A DNA stretch of 64,000 nucleotides from Pisaster brevispinus (taxonomy: Eukaryota; Echinodermata; Asteroidea; Forcipulatida; Asteriidae). The position numbers and the translations under genes are program-made. The notes below the pieces were generated by a model that did no database searches, was not told where the DNA came from, and saw only the letters and a program-made list of their open reading frames with translations. How positions within the stretch are numbered: the stretch's first letter is position 1; the number at the start of each line of letters is the position of its first letter. The DNA is taken from NCBI GenBank assembly GCA_023634235.1, contig JAMKCF010000018.1, positions 719,195 through 783,194 of the forward strand, written 5' to 3'. This document shows positions 46,302 to 57,954 of the stretch, piece by piece.

Positions 46302-46502
46302 GAAACTGATAATTCTGACAAAATCCAGCGACTCTGCAAGACATTACAGCAAAGAAGCGTTCAAAAACTGTTTTGTGCATACATAAATTCTCGAGGAAAC
46401 CCGTTGCTCAAAATATTTCCCATCTGTGTCACAACAGCTGTGGATACCACACAGATTGTAACCTCGTACCTCGCAGCTGCAGAACGGTCAAGTGACTTCT
46501 GA
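46302..46502 (+). CDS. Possible terminal coding exon, function unknown
   Basis: A strong pyrimidine tract ending TTTTTGCCAG (46301) precedes an open frame of 66 codons in phase 1 (TDNSDKIQRLCKTLQQRSV... ending AAAERSSDF-stop at 46500-46502). The other two frames close quickly. A good donor (GAG|GTAAGA, about 46565) lies downstream, so the stretch could instead be an internal exon with a stop. The opposite strand is also open for 62 codons here, which weakens the coding case. No family is recognised and no upstream exon was identified. Confidence 0.2.
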   Translation, partial: ETDNSDKIQRLCKTLQQRSVQKLFCAYINSRGNPLLKIFPICVTTAVDTTQIVTSYLAAAERSSDF

Positions 46503-46679
46503 ATGTGCACTCGGGCAATGACGAGCTCGGGGAATATTATGCAAACCACAGATACACCGTCTTGAGGTAAGACTATGTTGTGTAGGTTTTTAAGCTAATA
46601 ATAAATAAGCACGAATCACCAACGAGATGATTCTCCAGCCATGACATTTCTTCGGGAAGTCAACTTTATAGACCCACAA

Positions 46680-47105
46680 GCCCAAACAGCATCCTCATTG
46701 AGGTCATTTAAGACCTACCATTGGCTAAGTTATGCGCGGTGCCTATTTTTATACCTTTCCATTGTTGATAAACAAACTGCCCTGATTCGTATGAACGGCC
46801 GAATGTTATTACCAAAACATTCAATCGTGTAAACAGATAACATGACCCAAATCAACACCTCTGCAAACTTTCATTAAAAAAAAATCCGTGATTGTTGGTT
46901 TGTTTCCAACAAATTCAACACTATTTTTGAATATTTGTGTAGGCCTAACATTGTTACAAACTGTGGCTAGCTGTTGTTGCTTTGCATTAATGGCATCCCA
47001 AAGTTTGCCAACCTTTGCTGGCAAAAACTCGGGCTGTGGCGTTGCGATTGAAAGGTCTAATACAAGTGTTGGATGACTGTTTGACCTCAGCAATGCAGGG
47101 GGTCT
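46680..47105. mobile_element. AGACCC-ended MITE, 426 bp
   Basis: AT|AGACCCACAAGCCC (46678) at the left and CAATGCAGGGGGTCT|AT (47107) at the right. The right end shares its AT with the next element. Confidence 0.7.
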
Positions 47106-47122
47106 ATAGACCCCCTGCATTG
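47091..47122. repeat. Perfect 32-bp palindrome at the MITE junction
   Basis: CAATGCAGGGGGTCTA followed by its exact reverse complement, created by the two abutting element ends and their shared AT. Confidence 0.95.
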
Positions 47123-47258
47123 ACCGTCATCGTTGATGAAACGTGCACGAGTGAAAGGCAATCATTGGCTGAGAGTCGTGCGCAGCGCGTACACGCCTGC
47201 ACTTTTCCATTGTTTGTCATCAGAGATGGCGGCCATTGATGTCATGTGCAATCCATCT
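47108..47258. mobile_element. AGACCC-ended MITE, 151 bp, head-to-head with the previous
   Basis: AGACCCCCTGCATTGACCG ... TCATGTGCAATCCATCT, with AT on both sides. GTCGTGCGCAGCGCGTACAC in the interior matches 33121-33255. Confidence 0.8.
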
Positions 47259-47259
47259 A

Positions 47260-50200
47260 TTGGACCATAGGGAAAGGTCCTTTCTCTATGATTGGACGCA
47301 TTTGTAACAATTTGCGTGGATCCAACCATAGAGCAAGGACCACCCAACACAGACAGTAGACCCCTAACTATAATTTAATGTTCGTCAGAAAAATATGGTT
47401 AGGGATGCTCTTAGCACAAGCAGGGAACTGTTTAACTAGCAAATTACATTACACTGTCTGTGCTATGCAAGTGTATTATTAATACATCAGGTACCGAATT
47501 TATAACAATGCTAAGCTGAAAATATTGCTCCACGATGTGAAAATACGGGTACAAGTTACAAAGATCATAATGGTTACTTCTTGAATAACCTTTTATAATA
47601 TTATAAGCAATATTTTGTGAAGGTAAGCAAATCTGCTAATGTTAAACATAGCTGTGTAAAATTGATCCGTGTGTTATTGTGTTTTGTAATTGATGTTGTG
47701 TTTTTGATTCGTACTGTGTAAATTTGACCGGAAATCCGATGGGTGAGACTGACCCATATGAGGTCAAACCGACCAATTTGGATCAGATTGGGGTTCAGAC
47801 CAACATCCATTCGAGTCCTTCAGAGCCCCATTTTAATCAGTATGGCCCCTTTTGAATCGGAATGATCACAGTTGTGTCAGAATAGTCCGAACTAAATAGT
47901 TAAAATAGTTAAACTAAACCACCTTGCAAGGAGTCAGACAGACCCAAATGTACGCGGTGTTACTTTGCTTTTACTGAAAGACGATAGAAATATAGATATG
48001 TATAAACTGTATAGGATAATTAAATCATAACTGTTATTTCGTCCCTTGCACTGACGTCACACGCAGCTAGTCTGGCCCTATTGTCTGGCCAAGGTCTACC
48101 ATTTATGGAGTCAAATTGCATGTGAAGATAGTGTGGGCGAATATCTGAGCCCGTCGCTTGTAATTAATACGAAATGCACGGAATGGGGAATACGGCTCAC
48201 TAAATAAGCAACTTTTATCTGCTAATGCTATCGGGTCAACTCGGTCAGAAGAAAATAGGAAATGTTCTTGATAAATTGTGCAGCTACCACAATTTGATTT
48301 CGAAACTGAAGCGTCACCTAGGAAACTGACAATGAAATGTCATCGCGTCAGAACAACCGCCTTTTTTAAGAATAAACTTCTGCGCTTCGCTATATTTGTA
48401 ACTGTCCGCATTTGTTTGCAACAAAGAATAATGAGTTGCTGATGCGGTTTCGTTATTGGTTTTTGGAAGGACATATTAATTTAAAACCGTCCACGGAAAC
48501 GATTAAGTTAACCCGTGAAAACGTCGTTAAATAATCGTGAACGGTCGGTGGGAGGGGGCAGTAATTGCATTTGTTTTTTCGTGGAGAGCAGGTCCGCGTT
48601 TAAACGGACAAAACGACGGCAAGTTTCTCTTAACCAATTTTCGGGTTAAAAATACAGGCAGCCCGATGTGATAAGCAATATGGATAGGGGAAATATTTTA
48701 GGGAATTGTGTGTTTTAAACAAGCATGCAATTTAACTCAAACAGTCAAAGTATGTCAATAGAGAAAGACATTGGGCTTCAGGGCCATTGCAAATTTTCCT
48801 TTTTTAACAAAATACTCGTAGAATAACAAGCAATCCATAAACAACTGTTATTTGTTATTCTACTTTTTCAAAGGACAAATCTGCGATAGCCCTAAAGCCA
48901 AACATCCATGCTTGTATCAAATGCACAATCCCATCACCTACCCGCTGTACACAACCAACAATCGACATGGGTTGCTCTAGGTTTGATTTGTTCAGCAAAT
49001 TGTCTTTTTCGCATTGTTTTGTTTTAATTTATATGGTGTTTTCTTTCTTCGTATTTTGTTGTAATGGTTTTCGCTGATCAACTTGCCTGCCAAGTGGAGT
49101 GTTCAATCGTGTCCCCTATTTGTCAGAGGCATCGCATCACAATCCCAGCTTCAAAGAATTTAATTTCCTCTTCATACATCATTGTAAGGTGGAATTGTTT
49201 CTCGTATTTTTTACTATTCCAGCGTTCTCTCGAATTGACTTTGAAAATAATACGTGAAAATGAATTGAGTTGAATTAAAAAAATAGTCATAAAGTCGTGT
49301 CGTGTCTTTAGGAAGAAAAAAAATGATGTGAGCGATTTTCCCGTCTTGCAAGCTTGTCATATTGCCTGTGCCCTGAGAGCACGACAATATTGCGTTTTCT
49401 CGTATAAGGCGTCAAGGTGTACTCAGGCTGTGTGTATATCCCTACTGCAATACGTACAGGTATGTCTGTTATGTGTGCTATACAGTCGCAGTGTTTACAG
49501 CGTCGGTTTCTCTTTTTTTAGCGTTGTGTGTTTTTGACCCGCGGGAATATTTTCGAAAAAATACTGTATCGCTGAATCTCTGTTTTAATATCTAGGCGGT
49601 CATGGTTTCTCGTTGAAATGATAGAAGGCCCTGAGGTTTGAGTATGTGATCGATTTGAAGAGATGATATGTTGACAGGTATCGTCAATATGACTTTAGAG
49701 TAACTGATGGACACTGTTAACGAAACTATTGCACTACCCTTTGCAATTATACCAAAACACTAAATTACTGCAATGTAGTCCTAGAATAAAATGGAATAGA
49801 AAGGTTTGGGCCAATAATAAAAAGCAATCATAGGAATGTGTAACAGTGGACTCGTAACATCATTATAAAACTCTATGTATAACAGTTGAAACAAACAAAT
49901 AACAATAACAAAGGAATTAATAAACACAATTAACACATATACGCACAAATAACACAACACATGAAAGAATGGAGACAAAACAAATAGAAGAAACACATAG
50001 CAATAATTAGAGCCTTTTGAATATACGTGGGTTGAGGCTCAATGGAATATCACAATGATCAATAATAACACTGCCGCTGCTAATTGACGCCGGGTATTTT
50101 AATATATAATGACCATCCACCTCTGTTCTGGATTCTTCCCTGTAGTCCCTTATGGATTATCCGTTTTTATCCTCAGTGGTTAATTAGCGCTACCCCTTCG

Positions 50201-50390
50201 TTAGCGTACAAGACACGCGCAACCACTTCTCACCATCAGCCGTTACAGTGTACCTCAGGTGAGCAATTATTGACATTGCAGCGGCTGCGCTGTGTCGTGA
50301 CGTCACATCAAAGTGGAGGAGTGCAGCAAGCGGCGCCCCGGGGAATTGGTGCTCGGTGGTATGGCATGGTGTGTTCCCGCCCCGACCCCC
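47260..50390. other. Mostly unique AT-rich DNA, no gene seen
   Basis: The largest stretch without clear repeats. A short degenerate GGGTCA-type patch lies at 47725-47800 (CCGATGGGTGAGACTGACCC). No splice-flanked frame was convincing. Confidence 0.45.
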
Positions 50391-50401
50391 CCCCCCCCCC
50401 C

Positions 50402-50530
50402 GCTCTTATTGTGTCTTCACTGTGTTCTGGGAATCTAAGGAATTATTTAGGGGTACTTTTGAACAAGAGGAAAAGAGTGTGTACAAGTTTGGGACCATTT
50501 AGGGGGAGACCCTCTGCCACATATCGGGCA
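50402..50530. repeat. Dispersed repeat, inverted copy of 14088-14225
   Basis: CTTATTGTGTCTTCACTGTG, AAGAGGAAAAGAGTGTGTAC and CACATATCGGGCATA are the reverse complement of blocks at 14.1-14.2 kb. Preceded by a 17-base C-run. Confidence 0.75.
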
Positions 50531-50589
50531 TATATATTATTATATATCATCCAGAAAGAGTCTTTCAAGTTTGACGTTTTGCAATAGAC

Positions 50590-51078
50590 GACGTCCACGT
50601 CCGCAAGCAGAAATTCACCCTATCTCTGAATGGCTTGGACGAATTGGGAATCCGCAAATGGGAATTGTGAAAGGGGTGTGACGTCATGGTGTCTCCGCAA
50701 AGCTAACTAGATTGTATTCCCACCATGCAAAGTTTCACATCTTAAAGCCCTATTCGTAAGAAAAGCCTCTTGCATACCATTCTAATGATAAGGGAAAACA
50801 CACACACAAAGCTCTCAGATTTTTCTGCTGCTTAGTTTATTATTTTTGCATTTTCTTTGAATTACTGATTTTGAAGTCTGATTTAAAGTTGCAATGCTTT
50901 GTTTGAAAAAAGCACAGTTTGTGTGTCATATTGTTGTATACTCTATTGTAATTATTTGTCAAATGTTTACCCGTCTACAGTAATGTTCAATGTTTAGCGT
51001 TTTCAATATCATTTTTTTTTAAATTCTCATTTACCTGATTTTATGTTAACTTAAATTTAATTATTATTATGTAGTTCT
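50590..51078. other. Intergenic, no gene seen
   Basis: Unique AT-rich DNA. Confidence 0.45.
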
Positions 51079-51305
51079 GATAAAGAAACCAAGGATGCCT
51101 TATAAGTGAACTTAATCACTGTAGCTCGCAAGCCTGAGGAAACTTGTAAACAAGGGTGCTTGCTACGTGAACCAGAAACACAAGGGTTAACCCTACTCTT
51201 AATAAGTGTTCTGGGTTCTTTTACATGCACTACCAATCCAAGTACACGGGACATGCGGCTTAAAGTCCCATCCGAAGGACAAAGCAATTTTCCTTTCTTC
51301 CTATA
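51079..51305 (-). mobile_element. SINE body (family B) without the tRNA head
   Basis: AACTTAATCACTGTAGCTCG, GAACCAGAAACACAAGGG, TTTTACATGCACTACCAATC CAAGTACACGGGAC, then GTCCCATCCGAAGGACAAAG. Shares the body with 20146-20398 and 57955-58140. Confidence 0.75.
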
Positions 51306-51309
51306 CCAC

Positions 51310-52615
51310 TCTGAAACGTACGTTTGTCAAAATGCGTTGCCATTGGGCTAACAGAAAAGCAGCAAAGAAGTAGGCGGTGAAAACAATCAATCCAAAGCCT
51401 AGAAATGACAAACTGGAAGAAAAAAATTATACCGCGAAGAAGAATAAATAGAAACTCACAGTCCAATCTTTAGATATCGTAAGTTGATTACGCAGATACC
51501 CAGATCAGTGTTTCGTTTATTAACAAAAAATTTCACCGCTTTTATGAACCGCAGCCTTGCCCATAATAATGTACATTTATCATTATGGCTGTGAGCATAC
51601 GCTGGGTAGATTACCCCAGAAAGATATGCTATAATGATAGGAAATAATGCACCGTCTTGCCGCGACAGCCTTCTACTGTTATTGCTGATAGGTAAAGCGG
51701 AGTATCTTAACTTCTTCGTTGGACTTACAGAAATAAAAAAAGCGTTTATGCGGATGGTACTTTTTTTGCAAGCATTGGTGCTTGCGAGCGAAATAGCGGA
51801 TTTCCAAATGCATCCACAAAAATAGCACTGGACTCAATTGGAAAGTTCTTGTTCCACGGAATGTCAGTTTGGACTACAGTTATACTTGGGGAGCAGGTTT
51901 TTAAATATATTTTCAACCTGAGGTGTATGAACCTTCTTCACAAGACTCGTGATACCCCCATATAAAACCCTAGCAACTCTGAGTCCCCCAAAACCCTAAT
52001 TTTTAATAAAAAAATTTCCCGGATGAAAGTTTTTTATTCTTTAAATGAATTTGATTTGTGATGACACGTTTCCACGTACAACTTTTGAGCCCTACCAATC
52101 TTATTAAGGTTCAAACATCAAGCTGGTTGTTGATTTACTATAAAGTGTGGTATTTGGATGGGTTTCGGACAGTGCCTAGAAATTTAATGTTCGTATAATA
52201 AATGCATGGAAATAATAAATTAAATGTTTGGGCCCCATCAACGTAAACATTTTGTTATATGCCGCTCATCCGTATTTAGGTCAATGTAATTGAGATATTG
52301 CGGCGACTTTGAGTTAATTGACTTCGACCATCATCTCATACGTACAACTCTATCGATTAATATTTAAAAAAAGACCGAATAAAAACGCAATCTCACTGAT
52401 GATAATATTACAGAAAAAAATGAAGGCGAAAAATAATTTCATAGAAATGATTTTATAAATACTTTTTACCAGGACCAAATTTCATTAAGCTGCTATGCAG
52501 GGTTTACTTAGCACAAGTTTAGCGAAAGCAGGATACCAACAAGAATGTCATGTAAATTACATTGGCCGTGACTGGTTCCCTGCTAGATTCTGCTTAACAG
52601 TATTTGTTTCTTTAA
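51310..52615. other. AT-rich intergenic DNA, no gene seen
   Basis: Near 52487-52530 there is a weak GGGCCC-type MITE trace (TTTCATTAAGCTGC, AGCGAAAGCAGGATACC). Otherwise nothing. Confidence 0.4.
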
Positions 52616-52619
52616 TTGC

Positions 52620-52800
52620 CTTTTACGAAACACGGCTTAGGCTTGGGTTCCGGTTTAGGCTCCGCCCACCTTTGAAGTCCCGTACTCAAATCTCGCGTTT
52701 GAAAATAACTGACAGAGTCTAGGACCCTTTTCGAAACCACGGCTTGGACTTGGACTTGGACTTGGGCTCCGTCCTCCCTATTGAAGCCCCGTAAGGAAAG
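52620..52800. mobile_element. Relative of the 5.55 kb element with an (ACTTGG)n core
   Basis: CCCTTTTCGAAACCACGGCT, (TGGACT)n, then TTGAAGCCCCGTAAGGAAAG CACA; also a first arm ACGAAACACGGCTTAGGCTT at 52625. Confidence 0.7.
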
Positions 52801-52805
52801 CACAC

Positions 52806-53783
52806 CAGCCTCGCTACCATGGGCAGCGCGCCGTATCGATACCTCTCGTCACTAACCCCTGGTAGGGATGTACTGAGAAACAACGCTGATTGGCTCCCAA
52901 GGATGTTTATTTTGCGTGCACGCTTGTTAAAAACTTTCTAGCGCATGTATGGCGCTTGTTGGACGCTTAGTACGCGCGTGTGAAAATGCAAGTATTTTGA
53001 CGCGATTTCACTTCAAATGAGTCATGTTTTTACACGGTCACCCTTAACTGCATACAATTAGACATTATCACAAAATCAAAGAAGAATGACAGAGAACCCA
53101 GCCTCGCTACCATGGGCAGCGCGCCGTATCGATACCTCTCGTCACTAACCCCTGGTAGGGATGTACTGAGAAACAGCGCTGATTGGCTCCCAATGGCGAC
53201 TACTTTGCGTGCACGCTTGTTAAAAACTTTCGAGCGCATGTATGGACGCTTAGTACGCGCGTGTGAAAATGCAAGTATTTTGACGCGATTCCATTTCAAA
53301 TGAATAATTTTTTTACACGGTCATCCTTAACTGCATACAGTTATACATATCGAAAATCAAAGAAGAATGACAGAGGACCAGTTGCTTTTTGACTTGATGC
53401 CTCTTTTACGGGTTACCGTACTTGAGCGCGCGCGTAGAACGGATCGGCCCAGGCCTGATTAAAATGTGCTAGATTCTAGCACATTTTAATGAACCAATTC
53501 CAGGGGTTATGATCGAGCAAGGCATGCTGGGAAAAAATGGCGCGGCGAGATCGATCACCCCTGGGAACGAGGATGCAGAGAACCAGTTGCTTTTTGACTT
53601 GATGCCTCTTTTACGGGTTACCATACCTGAGCGCGCGCGTAGAACGGATCGGCCTCAGGCTTAATTAAAATGTACTAGATTCTAGCACATTTTTAATGAA
53701 CCAATTCCAGGGGTTATGATTGAGCAAGGCATGCTGGGGGAAAATGGCGCGGCGAGATCGATCACCCCTGGTAACGAGGATGG
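52806..53783. mobile_element. Composite of duplicated blocks bounded by CAGCCTCGCTACCA-type inverted ends
   Basis: Block A (52806-53098) repeats at 53099-53376, offset 293 bp. Block B (53377-53581) repeats at 53582-53783, offset 205 bp. The outer left end CAGCCTCGCTACCATGGG is the inverse partner of the outer right end CCCCTGGTAACGAGGATG. Block B contains a perfect palindrome with 16-bp arms, ATTAAAATGTGCTAGA-T-TCTAGCACATTTTAAT (53458-53490), slightly mutated in the second copy. Confidence 0.85.
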
Positions 53784-54033
53784 GCCGAAGTTGAATTGGT
53801 TTCGAAACGGGCTGGTGAAACTAGGCCAAGGTTACGTGCTTGATGCAGTTGCGAGTGAATTATGTCCAAGCATTATGGTAAAATTCGTCAAAGACAGTCA
53901 GGGTAGGATTTCTGGAAGTGTCAGTGGGGGAAAAAATAACCAAGTTGTAGACTCTTTTGGGGAAACTTTAGATGATTCCAGTGGGCGTAATGAGTGGAAA
54001 CACAATAGTTATCGACTGAATAATGCTGTCTAA
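53784..54033 (+). CDS. Small open frame downstream of a repeat block, unknown
   Basis: The frame starts inside the 52.8-53.8 kb inverted-repeat composite and continues 83 codons beyond it (GPKLNWFRNGLVKLGQGYVL... to LNNAV-stop). The part outside the repeat is polar and low in hydrophobic runs. No domain, splice signal or promoter supports it. Listed only because it is one of the longer non-repetitive frames here. Confidence 0.12.
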
Positions 54034-55225
54034 ATACTTTTAGCACGGCGCACTCATCTTGTTTTTGTTTTCTGCTTCGTCCATTGTGATTCAATGTAAA
54101 TAAACCGACACTACGACAGCAGGAGAAATAGTCTGTTCCCCTTGTTGGTATAATGTGAATCAGCATTCTTTGTTGCTATTGCACACAAAGAGCACGACCC
54201 GTATCGGCGGCACGTGAGGGTTTTGTGTCATACTTATGAGATATATAAGTCATATTTATGACTGACTCGTACTTAGTTACAATGTTATTTTGACTTGAAT
54301 TTCTTTGTCTCCCATTGTCCCTTTAAAGCTTCCGTACCGATGCTCACCAGTGAAATTATAAAGTTATAAATACACAATGGCCATAATTGACTGGTCATTG
54401 GACCACATTGTATCTCGCCTCCCTGTTACGCACCAACGATTATGACCTTAGAACCAACTGCTGTTTAAAATAAATTAATCACAGCGTCCTTGCTCTAACG
54501 ACATGGCATTTCAGTTATTTACGATTTTTCAATGTTGTCAAGCAGTCGAGTATAAGTACTGCCGAGTACTCGGGTGGCCGTGTAGTACTCGACTACACAC
54601 ATGTGTTACTCGAGTACCATCAACATACTCGAGTACGTGTTATTTACTGCAGGCTAACAACCTCTCGCGGTAAGGGGCTACAAAGAAAAAAGTATAAGGG
54701 AAACTGAAAGTAGTAATGTTGATGTTTCCTCATAAAACAGTAAATTTGCTTCACCTTTAAGCAGGTACATGAAGGAGACTATTTGTATATGATTTGAAAC
54801 AATCCATAACACAATAACGCACATAACTTTACATTGTATACAGACGGTCATGATCTTCACTTAAAATTTCCCTGAAACGCTACAGTTTTTTTTAGAAAAG
54901 AGTAAATTAATTTTGATCCCGCGACTGCGGTTTTTTTTTCAGTGACTGTGGTGACCGATTTAGTTTTAACTCTCACAGGTTTATTTCATGTATACTATGG
55001 GTTCTCACACAGTGCAGATACTGCTCGTTGACAATAAAAAAAATTTTTACCAACGTTGGCTGCGTATGTTTTAACTGGTTCATTGCTACTATTCGCCTAA
55101 TAGTAACAATGACCTTAAGGTAACCAATTAAGCCATCGTGATTTTCTGGTATTCAAATCAATGTAACCAAACCGAGGCTGGAAGGGAAGATAGTCAGTCT
55201 CGTTTTAGTCTAACAAAAAATCTAT
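54034..55225. other. Intergenic with small repeats
   Basis: A dispersed repeat fragment (54113-54200; AAATAGTCTGTTCCCCTTG, GCACACAAAGAGCACGAC) and its left-hand part in CCAAACCGAGGCTGGAAGGG (55157-55176). No gene. Confidence 0.45.
54545..54640. repeat. Cluster of TACTCGAGTA palindromes
   Basis: Variants of TACTCGAGTA or GAGTACTCG occur six to seven times in about 95 bp, including GTTACTCGAGTACC and CATACTCGAGTACG. Confidence 0.8.
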
Positions 55226-55229
55226 AGTA

Positions 55230-55589
55230 ATGAATGGTGTAAAAGGGGACACGTCGAAAGTGGCGGAGGGGCGGATAAAACTCTTCATAGAATACCAACT
55301 CATTCCTTACAAGAATCGAGTGTTTAAACAAATCAATGCAGAACACCTTTTAGCCCACATGCAGCTCGCACTTCACACAAAAAACTATCACTTTTATTTT
55401 CGAAAAAACCGACGACACTCTTTGATTAAAAAATATCTTCCTCTCGCAATGTGCCTGCACTTTTTTAGAACCACTGTTTGCCGAAAGATCGACTATCTAT
55501 ATCGAATGCGTATCAATCACCAACCGTACACTTACGCACTTCTAACGCCGTGGAAAAGCCCTCCGTCACGGGTAAACCTCACTCTGTGA
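55230..55589 (+). CDS. 119-codon open frame, unknown
   Basis: The frame runs from ATG (55230) to TGA with no visible tandem repeat, which makes it the longest non-repetitive ATG frame apart from the prohormone gene. The product is basic and His/Tyr-rich (for example MQLALHTKNYHFYFRKNRR in the middle) and has no signal peptide or recognised motif. It lies just after the CCAAACCGAGGCTGG dispersed repeat fragment (55153-55205). A chance frame is as likely as a gene. Confidence 0.15.
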   Translation: MNGVKGDTSKVAEGRIKLFIEYQLIPYKNRVFKQINAEHLLAHMQLALHTKNYHFYFRKNRRHSLIKKYLPLAMCLHFFRTTVCRKIDYLYRMRINHQPYTYALLTPWKSPPSRVNLTL

Positions 55590-55599
55590 ACACGCTGAG

Positions 55600-56370
55600 A
55601 AACAAGTTACCGGAATTTATTAAGTTCACCCACTAATGTTACGGACTCGCCGCACAGCATAGTAAGTGTTATTTTGTGCTCGCAGATTTAATTTGCGGAC
55701 TGGGGAGCCGCCGCCGGTTCGGCTTTGACTCAAGTGTCCGTTTCCTAAAAAGGTAAGGGGGAAACAGTTTAGAGGAAATTGGGTTTCATGCTTTTGGAAG
55801 TTGGTGAGGCGTAACGGGGGGGGGGGGGAGAGAGAATTCGCGTCTGAGGTCACGCTTCTTGTTTGGGGGGGGGGGGGCTGCGTACGCACAGATAATCGAA
55901 ACATACAAAGGACCGTTTATTAAAAACCTCATAAGCAAGACATAGTGTGGAAAAGAATTGAACTGCAACTCTAAATTGTGAAACTTGTTTGCCTTTATAA
56001 GAAGGCTAATAAATGAGTTGTGTTGCTTTGGGCTTAGAAAGGGGGGGGGGGTCAAGTATGTGATTTAGGGGGTAAAACTGTTCTAGGGGTAATCCTCGAA
56101 AGTACGGGATAGGTCAGCGGTCCTGATGTGACATCCGGAGTATTGTGTTGAAGTATTGGCTGATCTGAATTAGCAGCTATGGTTACGGCTATTGCTGAGG
56201 CTGTTGTTAAGGACCGCCGATTCGGACACTGCCTCAGCTGAGCCAAGAGCGGTGAGGGTTTTCCCCTAAAGACACTTCACGCAACATCAGCTGGTGACGC
56301 TGACGCGAATAATAATTATACGGTGGCCCTGAGGAAACATTGTGACATCGTGAGTTATATTATTTCCAAC
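55600..56370. other. Intergenic with poly-G runs
   Basis: G-runs at 55817-55828, 55864-55877 and 56041-56051. No gene. Confidence 0.45.
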
Positions 56371-56372
56371 CA

Positions 56373-56545
56373 GGGCCCAGTTTCATCGAGAGCTGCTTAA
56401 GCAGAAAATATTGCTTAACAGTTTGCTGCTTAGCAAAAATAAGCAGGATACCCATCGGACATTGTACATGGATGACATTATATTTTGGTTGGTAACCTTC
56501 GTCAAGTAAGCATGATGCATGTTGCAGCTCTACGAAGTTGGGCCC
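56373..56545. mobile_element. GGGCCC-ended MITE, 173 bp, both ends intact
   Basis: GGGCCCAGTTTCATCGAGAG CTGCTTAAGCAG at the left and GCAGCTCTACGAAGTTGGGCCC (split: GCAGCTCTACGAAG, TTGGGCCC) at the right. This is the reference for copies at 25465, 31425, 35215, 38030 and 39972. Confidence 0.85.
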
Positions 56546-56549
56546 TGTT

Positions 56550-57670
56550 AGTCTTTCATGGCCACCGTGGCACTGCGTGGGTTTGCGATGTTGACCTGCC
56601 CTGTATCAGCGTCTGTAATCAATCTTTACAACAATCGGATATGAATAGTTTCCGGTCTGCAAGGCTAGATGCGCTCTGGAAGCCATCCGGTTTTAAACAG
56701 CTCCAGCTATGTCTTTATCAGCCGTTTAAACACCCCCACGTGACATGCTCTCCACCAATGGAAATAGCGAAACTGTCTGGGGTATTTATGAATAACAGTT
56801 AAAGGACCGATCGCCCACGTTAATGTTCCTTTTTGCCCAAAGCGCGCTTCGTACTTAATCCTGTTTGTATGCGACGTGATTCCACACCGCTTCGCACAAC
56901 CCACTGATTACCAGAAGCACATTGAGTTGCATTGAGCTAGATTTTCTTTGATGATTTGTACAAGAAAAAAATAATAATGAAACTTGGCTTTTACGTTCTT
57001 AGGAGCCTAGAGGTCTTCTCAGAATTATAAGTTTCTGACAACAACAAAAAAGCTTTTGGACGATTAAATTGGTGATGTGGGGTAAAGGTGCACACTGGTG
57101 CTTTTGGTGGAGCTTAAAAGGAAAACTTAAGGCGTACAGCAGATACGCACGCGCGCGTGTGACGCAATGAATGGTCAACAGGAATGTTTGCCAGCTCGTT
57201 CAGTTGAGAACGCCTATCGATTTGCATCATACGTGACGTCACGAGATGCATAAGAACAATGACAAGGTCTGGCAGGCAAGTGACTGTGTAAATCCGTTGA
57301 ACTCATTACGGCATTTATTCATGTCATCGTAAATGTTGAAAACAAACAGCTTAAACAGCTGTTTAAGACATAAGAAGTGTCACATTCAACTCCACGGGGA
57401 ATATGCCTACTAAGGATACAATACATGATGGTGGAACAAAATTAATGAACTAATTTTAGCACGTGCGCTTTCCTTCAACTTGATACAAACAAACACTGTC
57501 CTGCGTGATAGTTTCCGTCTGAAAACTGCCATATGCGGGAAATGTATCTCCCGTCACTCTTTTTCTTATTTCGGTGTGTCAAATTGAAATAAGAATATGT
57601 TAAAGGGAACGAAATCCCCGACACTATAGCCGTATGCGTTGCTTCCTTGAGTAATGTTTAACATCGTTGT
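56550..57670. other. Intergenic, no gene seen
   Basis: GTGACGTCAC octamer region near 57233-57242 beside a GCACGCGCGCGTGTG run (57148-57162). No gene. Confidence 0.4.
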
Positions 57671-57671
57671 A

Positions 57672-57898
57672 TAGATAGTTCCCAATACACGCCATCTTTA
57701 CGGGCAAATTGCATTTTTGGCTTGCAGGCGCGTCAAGCGCTCAAATGATTAACGCAGCCGCGCTGTTTACTTACCAATCGTGCATTGAGTTTTGAGAAAT
57801 GTGCGCGTGCTGCACGCCGTTCTCACGCGAAACACATGACTGTGTGTTCCAAATTGCCCCTAAAGATGACCGATTTACGTCATAATGCAACCTATCTA
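57672..57898 (+). mobile_element. Intact AGATAG MITE, 227 bp
   Basis: TAGATAGTTCCCAATACACG ... AATGCAACCTATCTA, with AT outside AGATAG and CTATCT. About 90% identical by eye to 29383-29608. Confidence 0.9.
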
Positions 57899-57954
57899 TT
57901 GTGTTGACATTTTTAAAATTAAGAACGACTCGTTCAAAACAATGGCGTGGCAGA

